Counted from the first letter of the stretch, positions 17,219-26,054 are shown. The stretch is DNA of 64,000 bases from an uncultured Mycoplasmatota bacterium (GCA_900547775.1 URHW01000002.1:45730-109729), one strand, 5' to 3'. Notes: generated from the sequence alone by a model not told the origin. Numbers and translations are program-made.

Positions 17219-17849
17219 TTACTTCTTTACTCCTTAAACTTGAAACAAACTCTCTATCATATGGAAACATTCTTAAAAGATTATCCCTTGTGAGATCATC
17301 TGGGCTACTAAAAATTTTATAAGGTTTATTATATCCACCATCTTTTTTAACAAATATCTTGGCAAATTCTTTCTCACTAGCATGAACCATATTACTCCAA
17401 TTAATACTAGGATAATCTAAAGTTTTCATAAGCATATATCTAGCATAAATAAGTTCATTACTAACTCTATAATCATCTGGACATAAAATAAGTTTAGTCT
17501 TTCTTAAATGATAACTGTGATCATCAATTAATCCCATTAATGCATATTTGTCTCTTAAAGATTCAATAGATACATTTAAAATAGATGGGCTCATTCTAAG
17601 AATATGAATAACATCCATTAGAGTAAACCCCAGTTCAAAGCAAAAGTCTTTAAATGTCCTAATATTGTTTCTTAAACTTTCTGGAGTCCTACCCTTAATT
17701 TCTTCTGAACGGTTATGTTGTAAATATTTCATAAAATCTTTAAAAAATGCAAGTCTGCCTTCTATGGTTAAGGCGTTATTTAAATCTAATTCTTCAAATA
17801 AAACATGTTCTAAAGCAAGAGAATCCTCTTCTTTCCATTTTACTCCCAT
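17178..17849 (-). CDS. Unrecognised helical protein in the rbgA-rnhB operon
   Basis: 223 aa, soluble, predicted mostly helical, slightly acidic N-terminus and polar tail (KEVNEKSNRDSGPIKL). I do not recognise a family. A central stretch (FTLMDVIHILRMSPSILNVS) has a leucine/proline pattern resembling mTERF-type helical repeats, which bind nucleic acid, but only about two units are visible. The start shares one base with the rbgA stop, and it overlaps rnhB by 41 nt, so it is translationally coupled on both sides. That position suggests a role in ribosome assembly or nucleic-acid metabolism; this is inference only. Confidence 0.65.
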   Translation of the reverse strand: MGVKWKEEDSLALEHVLFEELDLNNALTIEGRLAFFKDFMKYLQHNRSEEIKGRTPESLRNNIRTFKDFCFELGFTLMDVIHILRMSPSILNVSIESLRDKYALMGLIDDHSYHLRKTKLILCPDDYRVSNELIYARYMLMKTLDYPSINWSNMVHASEKEFAKIFVKKDGGYNKPYKIFSSPDDLTRDNLLRMFPYDREFVSSLRSKEVNEKSNRDSGPIKL

Positions 17850-18706
17850 TAATTATCATTCCTATCTAAAGTTATTCCTTTTATATATTCCATTCTAACA
17901 TCATCAATTATGGTTTTACTAATATTGTTAAATGATGCTTCCCCTTTTATATTAAGTTTATTTTTAATAATATCATAATCACTTAAAATATCATCAGTTA
18001 GTTTATCTAATCCATATCTTTCTTTTAATTTATTAGGATAATATTTATTTAAGCACTCTAGGATGTGATATGCAACGTCGTTTATTGGTAGTACTTCTAA
18101 ACGAATTGCTCCAGTAGCTGCAAGGTTATAAGCAACAAGTTTATCATCCATCTTAGGCCATAATACGCCTGGTGTATCTAAGATGACCATATTATATTTT
18201 GTTTTAAGCCATGTATTACTTTTAGTTACGCCTGGTTTGTTTCCTGTGCTTGCAACCTTTTTATGAGCTAGTTTATTAATAAATGTACTTTTACCTACGT
18301 TAGGAACTCCCATTACTAAGGCTTTAATTTCTTTAGGCTTTAAGCCTTTTTCTTTTCTAATATCATTTATCTTATTAATAACTTCACTTGTTGCATTAAG
18401 CACATCCTTATAATCATCGCCACTACTTAAATTAGTTAAAACTACTTTATATCCTAAATTCTCATAATAATTAATCCACTTATTAGTAACTGATATATCA
18501 CATAAATCTTTCTTAGTCATAACTAAAACTCTAAATTTATTTTTAATAATATCATCAATATCTCTCATCTTTGATGAATAAGGTATTCTAGCATCTATAA
18601 GTTCAAATACTACATCAATTAAAGGCATTATCTTCTTTACTTCATTTTTTGTTTTAGCCATATGTCCTGGATACCAGTTTATATTTGTTTTATTTTCATT
18701 ATTCAT
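17849..18706 (-). CDS. rbgA: Ribosome-assembly GTPase RbgA (YlqF)
   Basis: About 285 aa circularly permuted GTPase needed for late 50S subunit assembly. Seen: INWYPGHMAKTKNEVKK at the N-terminus, DVVFELIDARIPYSS, the permuted order G4 (TKKDLCD), G1 (GVPNVGKSTFIN), G2/G3 (GVTKSNTW and LDTPGVLWP), and a C-terminal RNA-binding helical region. The ATG at 18706 (MNNENKTNINWYPG) is preferred to the GTG at 18715. The first ten codons are not conserved, and a short block around AACTGGTA in the INWY codons recurs four more times upstream. This suggests the 5' end has been swapped by integrating elements. Confidence 0.95.
   Translation of the reverse strand: MNNENKTNINWYPGHMAKTKNEVKKIMPLIDVVFELIDARIPYSSKMRDIDDIIKNKFRVLVMTKKDLCDISVTNKWINYYENLGYKVVLTNLSSGDDYKDVLNATSEVINKINDIRKEKGLKPKEIKALVMGVPNVGKSTFINKLAHKKVASTGNKPGVTKSNTWLKTKYNMVILDTPGVLWPKMDDKLVAYNLAATGAIRLEVLPINDVAYHILECLNKYYPNKLKERYGLDKLTDDILSDYDIIKNKLNIKGEASFNNISKTIIDDVRMEYIKGITLDRNDN
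18672..18679 (-). other. Putative integration core in rbgA (site 0)
   Basis: AACTGGTA on the minus strand, within the codons for INWY of RbgA. The same octamer, or one mismatch of it, lies at 19914-19921, 29309-29316, 30926-30933 and 32073-32080. Each time it reads ...INW in the corresponding frame and ends a short ORF or remnant. It is proposed as the attachment-site core of serine-recombinase elements; the core length is inferred only from the shared bases. Confidence 0.5.
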
Positions 18707-18719
18707 TATTTTCACTTCT

Positions 18720-19054
18720 CTCTATAATTATTGCTTCATTTTAAAAATTATCAAAGTCTGATTTATATAATTTATCCTGTTTAACTTTAAATTATCATAT
18801 TCTTTATAAACTAATTTTTTTGCAACACTAGCCGATATTTTTCCAGCATTATGTAATATTTCTTTACCATTAAATTGCAAAAAAGCATTCAATTTTTCTA
18901 CTCAATTTTTCATAGACATTGCATTATGATTTTCTGCTTGGAATTCTGCATAGTCTAAATACATAGTTTCAATTCTATTCAAATCTTTTAATTCTTTTTC
19001 ATTACTATATTCTTCTTTTGATAAACGAAGATACGCTGCTACCTTATATGTCAT
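18720..19054 (-). pseudogene. Fused remnant: serine recombinase N-terminus joined to rhuM C-terminus
   Basis: From ATG 19054 the frame reads MTYKVAAYLRLSKEE, the N-terminal strand of serine recombinases (YLRLSKE with the catalytic Ser). It then switches at about 19005 to EKELKDLNRIETMYLDYAE, the C-terminal part of the RhuM family, closely matching the intact rhuM at 29.4-30.4 kb. A TGG-to-TGA change (after MSMKN) and a one-base deletion near the end break the RhuM part. The fragment ends at the 5' end of rbgA, exactly where intact rhuM genes are followed by a short rbgA-like ORF. A deletion that fused the two ends of an element is the simplest explanation. Confidence 0.75.
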
Positions 19055-19071
19055 CTTAATATTACAACTTT

Positions 19072-19758
19072 CTATAAAATTTTGCAAAGAAGATTTGGTT
19101 CTTCTTTTTTTATTTCATTTTCAATTATCCATTTTATATCTTCTATCGATTTATCAATATTAAATATGCCATTACCTACCGGATAATAAACAGGATAAAC
19201 TTTATATTCGTTTTTATTAATTTGTATTTTGTGACATTTTTTTCTATTTTCAGATACAGATATCTTTTTATTTAAAATAATAGAACTAACTTGGTTTCCA
19301 AAAGTAATAATTATTTTTGGTTTAATTATGTTTATTTCTTTGAATAATAAATCAAGATATTTTTTCAACACTTCATCAGGCAATGGTCTTGCATCTATTT
19401 GTGTACATTTACCTAAATTAGTAATGAACAATTTATTTTTTTTAATTTCTTCGTAAACATAGTCGCAAAACTCATAATCCCATTCTTTTGGCTTTTTTTC
19501 TTGAATTTTATTAAATATTTCTTCACTTAATAAATCAACTTTATAGAACAACTTCCATATGTTTTTAGTTCCTAACCATGGAGACTTTCTACCTTTCCAA
19601 GATTTATCACTGGCAATATTTTTTCCTGTAGGATTCATAAAAACAAAACATATATCAGGATTTTTTTCACATCCACCATTATATATAGAATCTAATTCCT
19701 TAGCACCATATTTAACTTGTAATTCATCATAATCTTTTCTTAAATCTTCTATCTTCAA
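19072..19758 (-). CDS. Uracil-DNA-glycosylase-superfamily protein
   Basis: About 228 aa. Superfamily landmarks: ICFVFMNPTGKN (motif A region), FITNLGKC, IKPKIIITFGNQVSSIIL, and YPVYYPVGNG where catalytic-loop His motifs usually lie. The fold is shared by DNA glycosylases and some uncharacterised cargo proteins. No [4Fe-4S] cysteine set is visible, so a family 4/5 enzyme is unlikely. Initiation from TTG at 19758 is chosen because AGAAGGTGA lies 5 nt upstream; the frame is open to 19806 but without a ribosome binding site there. It is cargo between two rbgA-like sites in the plasticity zone. Confidence 0.65.
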   Translation of the reverse strand: MKIEDLRKDYDELQVKYGAKELDSIYNGGCEKNPDICFVFMNPTGKNIASDKSWKGRKSPWLGTKNIWKLFYKVDLLSEEIFNKIQEKKPKEWDYEFCDYVYEEIKKNKLFITNLGKCTQIDARPLPDEVLKKYLDLLFKEINIIKPKIIITFGNQVSSIILNKKISVSENRKKCHKIQINKNEYKVYPVYYPVGNGIFNIDKSIEDIKWIIENEIKKEEPNLLCKIL

Positions 19759-19802
19759 AATATTCACCTTCTTATAAAAAAGTTTCTTTAAGTAGTTCTT
19801 AC

Positions 19803-20005
19803 CCAATTTTCCTTATAATTTTTGTTAATTTTTTATTAAAAATTGTAAAAAGAAATTTAATTAAAAGCCTTATAAAATAAGGGTTTTAAAGAGAGTTTAT
19901 ATAAGTCGTACTTTACCAGTTAATTCCGACTGATGGAAAACTTTTTGGACTATCTTCTTTTTTCTTTTCTGCTCTAATTTTTCTTTTTTGATACATATCC
20001 ATTTT
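19803..20005. repeat. About 200-bp direct repeat, copy 1
   Basis: Matches 30815-31017 at a constant offset of 11012 bases with no indel and only a handful of substitutions. It contains a 29-codon ORF ending ...INW, the AACTGGTA core, and about 110 bp of shared sequence downstream of the core on the minus strand. The shared part beyond the core looks like the arm of a mobile element; the ORF side looks like displaced rbgA 5' sequence. Confidence 0.85.
19913..20002 (-). CDS. 29-aa basic peptide, displaced rbgA 5' end (site 1)
   Basis: ATG 20002, preceded by GAAGTGATTAAA. The peptide begins MDMYQKRKIRAEKKK and ends FPSVGINW before TAA. Its last residues and upstream bases match the start of RbgA (INWYPGHM), with the AACTGGTA core covering codons N-W and the stop. 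I read it as the original 5' end of rbgA, cut off when an element integrated. It could still be translated as a short basic peptide. A near-identical copy is at 30925-31014. Confidence 0.6.
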   Translation of the reverse strand: MDMYQKRKIRAEKKKEDSPKSFPSVGINW

Positions 20006-20064
20006 AATCACTTCTTTCTATTCTATCATTTAAAAAAATACTTAAAAGTATTTGTTTTTCGTTT

Positions 20065-20185
20065 TTAACTTGAAAGTATTATATCATATTTTTGTTTATT
20101 TATAAAGTCAAGAGCCTCAAAATATTTATCTTCATATTTGAATATTACTTTTATATTACCATCAACTTTAAGAATACTTGAATTA
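20065..20185 (-). pseudogene. Serine recombinase C-terminal remnant
   Basis: The reading ends NIKVIFKYEDKYFEALDFIN and then a short tail. The pattern of an Ile/Phe-rich strand, KYED, then ALDFI is characteristic of the extreme C-terminus of large serine recombinases in Bacillota. No start or catalytic part remains. It lies just upstream (minus strand) of the site-1 ...INW ORF, consistent with an integrase gene next to its attachment site. Confidence 0.6.
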
Positions 20186-20282
20186 TGTAACAAATATAAT
20201 TACACTCCAAATAAACTTGCTGAATTATCTGCTATTGCACCATCAACATTAAGGGCATTATTGGCAAACTTGGAGTATTAAA

Positions 20283-20306
20283 ATAAGAGGCTTGTAATAG
20301 CCTCTT
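20283..20306 (-). terminator. Terminator of the ABC permease gene
   Basis: Minus strand AAGAGGCT-ATTAC-AAGCCTCTT, an 8-bp stem, followed by ATTTTAATA; about 20 nt past the permease stop. Confidence 0.65.
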
Positions 20307-20326
20307 TTATCGTTTTATCAGATATA

Positions 20327-22372
20327 TTATTTTTCCTTAATTATATTTTTACTGCAAATATAAGTTACTAAGAAGTATCCTCCATAAATCGCAACAATAA
20401 ATATTGCAATACCAATTATTGATGATACTAAATTAGCGGCTCCAAAGGCACTTAACAAAAAATTACAAAATTTAATTCCAAATACAGAATGTATAATTGC
20501 AACTAATAACGGAAACATAAAAAATATACCAATTTGTCTAAACAATGCTTTATTAATCATTTTTTCATCTACGCCTATTTTTCTTAGCATATTAAACTTT
20601 TCTACATTATCACTTGATTCCGATAATTCTTTAAGTGCTAGAATTGCAGCACAAGAAATTAAGAATATAATACCTAAGTATAATCCTATAAAGGTAACCA
20701 TTGCACCTAGTCCAATACTATTTTCTTTAATTGTCATTTTAGAATTAAAATCAATAACAGTATTATTAGAATTTTCTTTGCAAATTTCACTTAATTCTTT
20801 TTCCGAAAGATTTTTCTCATTTATATCTGTAACATTATAATTAGCAGTTAAATATTCATATTTTTTCATTGAATCATTTACTGCATTATCAGGAACAACA
20901 AAAACTCCCATATTTGAATATGTTGAATTCATTGCAATAAAACCTTCTACACAACTATCATATTTTGGTTTTAATTCCTTTTCATTTATATTAAGTATTG
21001 TATGTGCCTTAAGTCCCTCATTCCTGAATTCTACATATTCTGAATAATTAGCAACAATAGAATATTCATCATCATTTAATGTATATTCTTTTAGTCCAAA
21101 CAATTTTGCAATTTTGTTGTAATCACTTATCTTTACAATACTTTCCTTCTTATTGTATGGCATTAAAGGATATTTATCCTTTGCAATATCATAGTAAGAT
21201 CCAATACTGGTTTTTAAGTCAATATTATCAAAGTTATAAACATCAAGTTTTACTATATCTTTAAGTTTGTTATCTACATCATAGCCTAATTTTTCAAGTG
21301 TATCATATATTGAAATTTTTGAATCTTCTATTTGTTTTTCAGAATAATGCTCATAATCAGTTACATTTATAAGCTTACCAATTTGAACATCTGCTGGAGC
21401 CAATTTTTTCAAATTATTTGTCATAGATATTTTCATAGACATTGCACTCGATAGCACGCAAATCGTTATAAATAACATCAAACATATTATTGTCATCGAA
21501 AAAGTCATAGTATTTATTTTACTTGAAAACTGTCTAAGGGTGAAACTATTTAACCCTTTATAATAAGTGTTCTTCATACTTATAAATATTTTTAAAAGCA
21601 ATCCCGATAAAGACCAAAACACAAAGAAAGTTGAAACAGCACCTATTCCTATAGGAACAAAAATACTATTTGCATTAGCCATTTTCTCAATACCACCAGT
21701 AACCTGATAATAAGCAAATCCTAATGCTATACAAGAAATAATAAACACTATTGTACAAAACAATGGATTTTTTAATTTTATTTTTTCAGATTTTTTGTTA
21801 GAATGCATTAAATCTATCAATTTACATTTACTAATATTTATAGTATTAAATATCATAACTACAAAATACATAATACTAAAATAAATCAAAGTTTTAATAC
21901 AAGCATTTGTTGAAAATACGAATTGAAATCTAGTTAAATCTGCTTCAAACATATTAGCAACCAAAATACTCATCAATTGTGATAATAAAAAACCTATTCC
22001 TAAACCAACTACCAATGAAACTATACCTATTATTAATGTTTCAATAAATAATATTAAGGATATTTTCTTTTTGCTCATTCCAAGCGTTAAATAAACTCCA
22101 AATTCTTTATTTCTTCTTTTTATTAAGAATCTACTTGCATAAACAATTAAAAACGCTAATATTATAGATACAAACACGCTAACACCAGAAAGAATATTGG
22201 TCATAAGTTTTATTATTTCTGCTGTTGTTGATGATACCTTCATCATAACTGACTGATCATCTATTGCATTGAACACATAAAAAATTGCAACACCTAGTAT
22301 CAGAGTAAAGAAATAGATGGCATAATCCTTTATACTCTTACTAATATTTTTTAATGATAACTTAAAGAGCAT
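20327..22372 (-). CDS. BceB-type ABC transporter permease (FtsX-like)
   Basis: 681 aa. Two FtsX-like cores: helices at about residues 15-40, 55-80, 105-140 and 150-175 at the N-terminus and three at the C-terminus (about residues 555-670), with pairs between. A large extracellular domain of about 200 residues (about 320-530) is the hallmark of BceB-type permeases. These sense and detoxify cell-wall-active peptides such as bacitracin or lantibiotics, working with a BceA ATPase and a BceRS two-component system. All partners are present next door. It overlaps the ATPase gene by 11 nt. The natural substrate cannot be read from sequence. Confidence 0.88.
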   Translation of the reverse strand: MLFKLSLKNISKSIKDYAIYFFTLILGVAIFYVFNAIDDQSVMMKVSSTTAEIIKLMTNILSGVSVFVSIILAFLIVYASRFLIKRRNKEFGVYLTLGMSKKKISLILFIETLIIGIVSLVVGLGIGFLLSQLMSILVANMFEADLTRFQFVFSTNACIKTLIYFSIMYFVVMIFNTINISKCKLIDLMHSNKKSEKIKLKNPLFCTIVFIISCIALGFAYYQVTGGIEKMANANSIFVPIGIGAVSTFFVFWSLSGLLLKIFISMKNTYYKGLNSFTLRQFSSKINTMTFSMTIICLMLFITICVLSSAMSMKISMTNNLKKLAPADVQIGKLINVTDYEHYSEKQIEDSKISIYDTLEKLGYDVDNKLKDIVKLDVYNFDNIDLKTSIGSYYDIAKDKYPLMPYNKKESIVKISDYNKIAKLFGLKEYTLNDDEYSIVANYSEYVEFRNEGLKAHTILNINEKELKPKYDSCVEGFIAMNSTYSNMGVFVVPDNAVNDSMKKYEYLTANYNVTDINEKNLSEKELSEICKENSNNTVIDFNSKMTIKENSIGLGAMVTFIGLYLGIIFLISCAAILALKELSESSDNVEKFNMLRKIGVDEKMINKALFRQIGIFFMFPLLVAIIHSVFGIKFCNFLLSAFGAANLVSSIIGIAIFIVAIYGGYFLVTYICSKNIIKEK

Positions 22373-23129
22373 CGTTTAAGTCACCACCAAGTAATGTTAC
22401 AACATCTATTATTTTATCAAAAAATTCTTTTCTAGAATTTGTTCCTTTAATTATTTCATTAAAAATTTTGCCATCTTTGATAAATATGACTCTTGAAGAA
22501 TAACTTGCAGTAAACGCATCATGTGTCACCATAAGAATTGTTGCTTGTAATTCTTTATTCAAATAATCAAATTTTTCTAAAAGCATTTTAGCTGACTTTG
22601 AATCCAATGCACCTGTTGGTTCATCTGCAAGAATTAACTTTGGATTATTAATTATTGCTCTTGCACTAGCGACTCTTTGCTTTTGACCTCCACTCATTTG
22701 ATATGGATATTTATTAAGTACATCAACAATATCCAGTTCTTTTGCAACTTTTTTAATTCTTGTATCAATTTCTCTGAAATTCACATTTTGAATAGAAAGT
22801 GCCAAAGCAATATTTTCATAAGCAGTTAAAGTATCAAGTAAATTAAAATCTTGAAATATAAAACCTAACTCTTCCCTTCTAAACTTATTTAGACTATTTC
22901 CTCTTAATTTTGTGATATCATTACCTGCTACATAAATATGTCCAGATGTAACTTTATCAATTGTAGATATACAATTTAAAAGAGTAGTCTTTCCGGATCC
23001 ACTTGCTCCCATTATTGCAACAAATTCTCCCTTTTCAACATCAAATGATAGGTTATCAATTGCTTTTGTAAGACTAGATTTATTGCCATAATATTTTTCA
23101 ATTTTATCAATTTTTAAGATATTTTCCAT
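22362..23129 (-). CDS. BceA-type ABC transporter ATPase
   Basis: 255 aa. Seen: Walker A GASGSGKTTLLN, Q-loop FIFQDFNLLDTLT, signature MSGGQKQRVASARA, Walker B LILADEPTGALDSKS, H-loop VTHDAF. This is the MacB/LolD/BceA class that powers FtsX-like permeases. AAGGAGAAAG precedes the ATG. It is the first gene of a two-gene operon with the permease, behind a 42-bp element shared with the glycosyltransferase promoter region. Confidence 0.93.
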   Translation of the reverse strand: MENILKIDKIEKYYGNKSSLTKAIDNLSFDVEKGEFVAIMGASGSGKTTLLNCISTIDKVTSGHIYVAGNDITKLRGNSLNKFRREELGFIFQDFNLLDTLTAYENIALALSIQNVNFREIDTRIKKVAKELDIVDVLNKYPYQMSGGQKQRVASARAIINNPKLILADEPTGALDSKSAKMLLEKFDYLNKELQATILMVTHDAFTASYSSRVIFIKDGKIFNEIIKGTNSRKEFFDKIIDVVTLLGGDLNDAL

Positions 23130-23176
23130 AATCTTTCTCCTTTCTGATTACATTGTAATATAAAAGATAGGATTAG

Positions 23177-23218
23177 TCGTTATTCTAATATTACAGAATA
23201 TTACAATTTTGTAATATT
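23177..23218. promoter_or_regulatory. Putative response-regulator operator upstream of the ABC genes
   Basis: 42 bp that match 25773-25814 at 38 positions. Contains the inverted repeat ATTACAA-AA-TTGTAAT and further ATATTAC units. It lies upstream of both ABC genes here and of the glycosyltransferase gene there. The BceR-like regulator encoded between them is the obvious candidate binder. Confidence 0.65.
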
Positions 23219-23247
23219 TATTTTTAGTATCCAAATCTGCATAAACT

Positions 23248-24264
23248 TTAATCAACTTTATAAAAATCATTTTTATAAAAGATAATTGTAATTTTTGTAT
23301 ATTTATGTATTTCAGATTCAATAATTATCTTATGTCCTAATTTATCGCATAATTTCTTGACAATATAAAGTCCCATACCTGTTGATTTTGCCATTATTCT
23401 ACCGTTTTCACCAGTGAAAGATTTATCAAATACTCTTTTTATATCATTTTTAGGTATTCCTATTCCATTATCCCAAATAGTTAGATATACTTTATCTTTT
23501 TCATCTTTTACACTGATTTTTATTATTGGATCGTTATTATTTTTTTTATATTTAATACTATTGTTTATAATCTGATTTAATACGAACTCTAACCATTTTG
23601 AATCCGTTAAAACTTTTTCATTATGAATATCAACTTCAAGATTAACTTTGTTTTCTAATAAGTCATCTTTATTTTTTAAAGCAACATCTTTGATAATCTT
23701 CTGCAATTCAATTTCTTTGATAAGATAATCTTTCTCGGCATTTTCGCTTCGAACGAAATATAAAATTTGATCTATATAGTTATCTAACTTTCTAATTTGT
23801 TCTATATATCTCTTATCAAACATATTTTTGTTGTTATGAATTAATAAAGTTAAACTTGCTACTGGAATCTTTACTTCATGAATCCACATTTCTACATATT
23901 CCTTGAAATCGGTAATACTTAAATTATATTCTTTTACATTTTCAATCATTGACTTGTTTATATCATAAAGAATTTGATAAAAAATTTCGCCATCATAAAA
24001 GTTCGGCTTATTTAATATTTCTAAAATTAAATATTTTTTATCTAACTTATCAAGCGTATTTAATAATTTTTTGTAAAATTTGTATTTCCTGAAATAATCA
24101 AAAATAATATTAAATGTTGCAACTAAAAAAAATAATATTGTCAATGCTATTTTCAAATCATTTTCCACTTTAAATGCGTTTAACATAAGAATAGCAATTA
24201 TGAATCCAACAATTGACGCAGTTATCTGTACTGTTTTATCTAATAAATATTTTTTAAAACTCAT
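23248..24264 (-). CDS. BceS-like sensor histidine kinase
   Basis: 338 aa. Two N-terminal membrane helices (about residues 11-28 and 38-55) with almost no extracellular loop, the intramembrane-sensing architecture. H-box WIHEVKIPVASL with phospho-acceptor His, N-box LNQIINNSIKYKKNN, G1 IWDNGIGIP, F/G2 TGMGLYIVKKLC. BceS kinases detect antimicrobial peptides through the flux of their ABC transporter. It overlaps the response regulator by 4 nt. A 118-nt gap containing the shared operator separates it from the ATPase gene. Confidence 0.93.
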   Translation of the reverse strand: MSFKKYLLDKTVQITASIVGFIIAILMLNAFKVENDLKIALTILFFLVATFNIIFDYFRKYKFYKKLLNTLDKLDKKYLILEILNKPNFYDGEIFYQILYDINKSMIENVKEYNLSITDFKEYVEMWIHEVKIPVASLTLLIHNNKNMFDKRYIEQIRKLDNYIDQILYFVRSENAEKDYLIKEIELQKIIKDVALKNKDDLLENKVNLEVDIHNEKVLTDSKWLEFVLNQIINNSIKYKKNNNDPIIKISVKDEKDKVYLTIWDNGIGIPKNDIKRVFDKSFTGENGRIMAKSTGMGLYIVKKLCDKLGHKIIIESEIHKYTKITIIFYKNDFYKVD

Positions 24265-24923
24265 AATAATTTATACCCTTGTCCTTTTCTTGTTTCAATT
24301 CTATTTTCAAGTCCAAAATTTTGTAATTTATTTCTCAATCTACTAATATTTACTGTTAGAGCGTTGTCATTGATAAACTCATCATTGTTCCATAAATCTG
24401 TCATTAAATCATCACGAGATACTATTCTACCACGATTACTTAAAAGATATGTAAAGATAATCATTTCATTTTTAGTTAGTTCTAATACCTTTTCACCTTG
24501 TTTCAATATTCCTTTTTGTGGATTAACACTAATATTATCATAAAATAAGTCGTCCATATTATTATCCATTCGTTTAAATATATTTTGTATTCTCAATAAT
24601 AAGATTGTTGGATTATATGGCTTAGTAATATAATCGTCTGCACCATAAGATATAGATAAAACTTCATCTACTTCTCCTACCCTGCTCGTAACCATAATAA
24701 TGGGAATATTAGATTCTTTTCTAATTTCTTTTAATAAAATTTCACCATTTTTATTAGGTAAATTAATATCCATTAAAATTAAATCAAATTTCATATTTTT
24801 TATATTTTCTTTAACATTATCAAACTTTTCTATAATTAATACTTCATACCCTGAATTTTCTAACAAAGATTTTAACTCATTTCTTATGATTTTTTCATCT
24901 TCTATAATTAATATTTTTTTCAT
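24261..24923 (-). CDS. BceR-like OmpR-family response regulator
   Basis: 220 aa. Receiver domain with the acidic pair IIEDE, phospho-acceptor in LILMDINLPNKNG, Thr/Lys positions VTSR and YITKPYN; a C-terminal winged-helix (about residues 125-218) with ELTKNEMIIFTYLLSNRG and GQGYKL. Partner of the adjacent kinase. AAAGGAGACAAAC is upstream of the ATG at 24923. It likely activates the ABC operon and the glycosyltransferase through the shared 42-bp element. Confidence 0.93.
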   Translation of the reverse strand: MKKILIIEDEKIIRNELKSLLENSGYEVLIIEKFDNVKENIKNMKFDLILMDINLPNKNGEILLKEIRKESNIPIIMVTSRVGEVDEVLSISYGADDYITKPYNPTILLLRIQNIFKRMDNNMDDLFYDNISVNPQKGILKQGEKVLELTKNEMIIFTYLLSNRGRIVSRDDLMTDLWNNDEFINDNALTVNISRLRNKLQNFGLENRIETRKGQGYKLL

Positions 24924-25014
24924 AGTTTGTCTCCTTTCATAATTTGCTTTTTAATCATTCATATTATATCACTTTATTTTTCTGAATTATTATAATTTAT
25001 AAAATTAAATATAA

Positions 25015-25704
25015 TTATTTTATAATTTTTTCTGCTTCAACTTTATCTAGGTTACCATATTTAATCATTTTGTTTATAACTTGCCTCTGTCTTTCAATTG
25101 CTAAATTTTTATTTTGAATTGGATTATATAAAGACGGAGCATTTGGGATTCCTGCTAGCATAATTGATTCACTATCATTCATATCTTTTGGTAATTTATT
25201 AAAATAACCTAAACTTGCTGACTTAACAGAATAAAATCCATTGCCAAAATATGAAGTATTCAAATATAATTCTAATATTTCATCCTTATTATAGTTACTT
25301 TCTATGCTAAATGCCATAAAAATTTCTGCAACTTTCCTTACTATCTTCTTATCTTGTGTAAAATAGATATTCTTGGCTAGTTGTTGGGTAATTGTGCTTC
25401 CTCCCTCTACAAATTTCATTTTTTTTATATCATTTACAAATGCTCTTCCAATAGAAATGACATCTATCCCAAAATGTTTGTAAAATCTATGATCTTCAAC
25501 TGAGACAACTGCTTTTAAATATATTTGAGGCATATCATCAATTTTTGTATAATCTTCTTTTTGCCTAATTGTTGTAATTTTATCCTTTAATGGCATTTTA
25601 TTTATGGCATTCTTATACATTTGATAACCACAACAAATGAAATAACTTCCTATACAAATAAATATTAATAAAACTGTTATTGTAATCTTTTTAACTAATT
25701 TCAT
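25015..25704 (-). CDS. Monofunctional peptidoglycan glycosyltransferase (GT51)
   Basis: 229 aa. One N-terminal membrane helix (ITITVLLIFICIGSYFICC), then a GT51 domain: VEDHRFYKHFGID with the catalytic Glu, EGGSTITQQLAKNIYF, ESNYNKDEILELYLNTSYFG, AGIPNAPSLYNP. It lacks a transpeptidase domain, so it polymerises lipid II but does not cross-link. Its upstream region carries the same 42-bp element as the ABC operon, pointing to control by the BceRS system. Inference: a back-up polymerase made under attack by lipid-II-binding antibiotics. Confidence 0.9.
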   Translation of the reverse strand: MKLVKKITITVLLIFICIGSYFICCGYQMYKNAINKMPLKDKITTIRQKEDYTKIDDMPQIYLKAVVSVEDHRFYKHFGIDVISIGRAFVNDIKKMKFVEGGSTITQQLAKNIYFTQDKKIVRKVAEIFMAFSIESNYNKDEILELYLNTSYFGNGFYSVKSASLGYFNKLPKDMNDSESIMLAGIPNAPSLYNPIQNKNLAIERQRQVINKMIKYGNLDKVEAEKIIK

Positions 25705-25772
25705 ATAATGCTAATCCCTTCTTTACTAAAAAGTAATTTATTGCAATAATATTATCATTTTTTATCATATAA

Positions 25773-25814
25773 GTCGCCATTCTAATATTACTCAATATTA
25801 CAATTTTGTAATAT
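25773..25814. promoter_or_regulatory. Putative response-regulator operator upstream of the glycosyltransferase
   Basis: Second copy of the 42-bp element at 23177-23218, with the same ATTACAATTTTGTAAT inverted repeat and the same upstream TCTAATATTAC block. It lies 69 nt before the glycosyltransferase start. Confidence 0.65.
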
Positions 25815-25920
25815 AATTTAATTATGTATCAAGGCTATTTCTTAATTTCAGAAATAACCTTTTTATTTTAGTATATAGAATTAGTATTTCTATACTTAAT
25901 TTTAAAATTGCAATTAGCAT

Positions 25921-26054
25921 ACTTACTCAGCCTTAAAGTAGTTAAATTACTCTGAGGATCAACATCTACAACTAACACTCTTTTTCCTTGTTTAGCCAAT
26001 GCTACACCAAGATTAAAGGTTGTTGTTGTTTTACCAACTCCTCCTTTCTTTTAA
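25921..26054 (-). pseudogene. ParA-type partition ATPase fragment
   Basis: The minus strand encodes KKGGVGKTTTTFNLGVALAK (deviant Walker A) followed by VLVVDVDPQSNLTT, the core of ParA/Soj ATPases used by plasmids and integrative elements. Both ends are missing: no start codon precedes it and the frame leaves ParA similarity after the DPQSN block. It is a leftover of a mobile element's maintenance module. Confidence 0.8.

Noticed and set aside
18902..18912. TGA read as tryptophan (Mycoplasma-type code) because a rhuM Trp codon appears as TGA
   Set aside because: TGA terminates intact genes here (for example the rnfC-like gene and the acetyltransferase at 32088). The rhuM copy is otherwise frameshifted, so this is a nonsense mutation.
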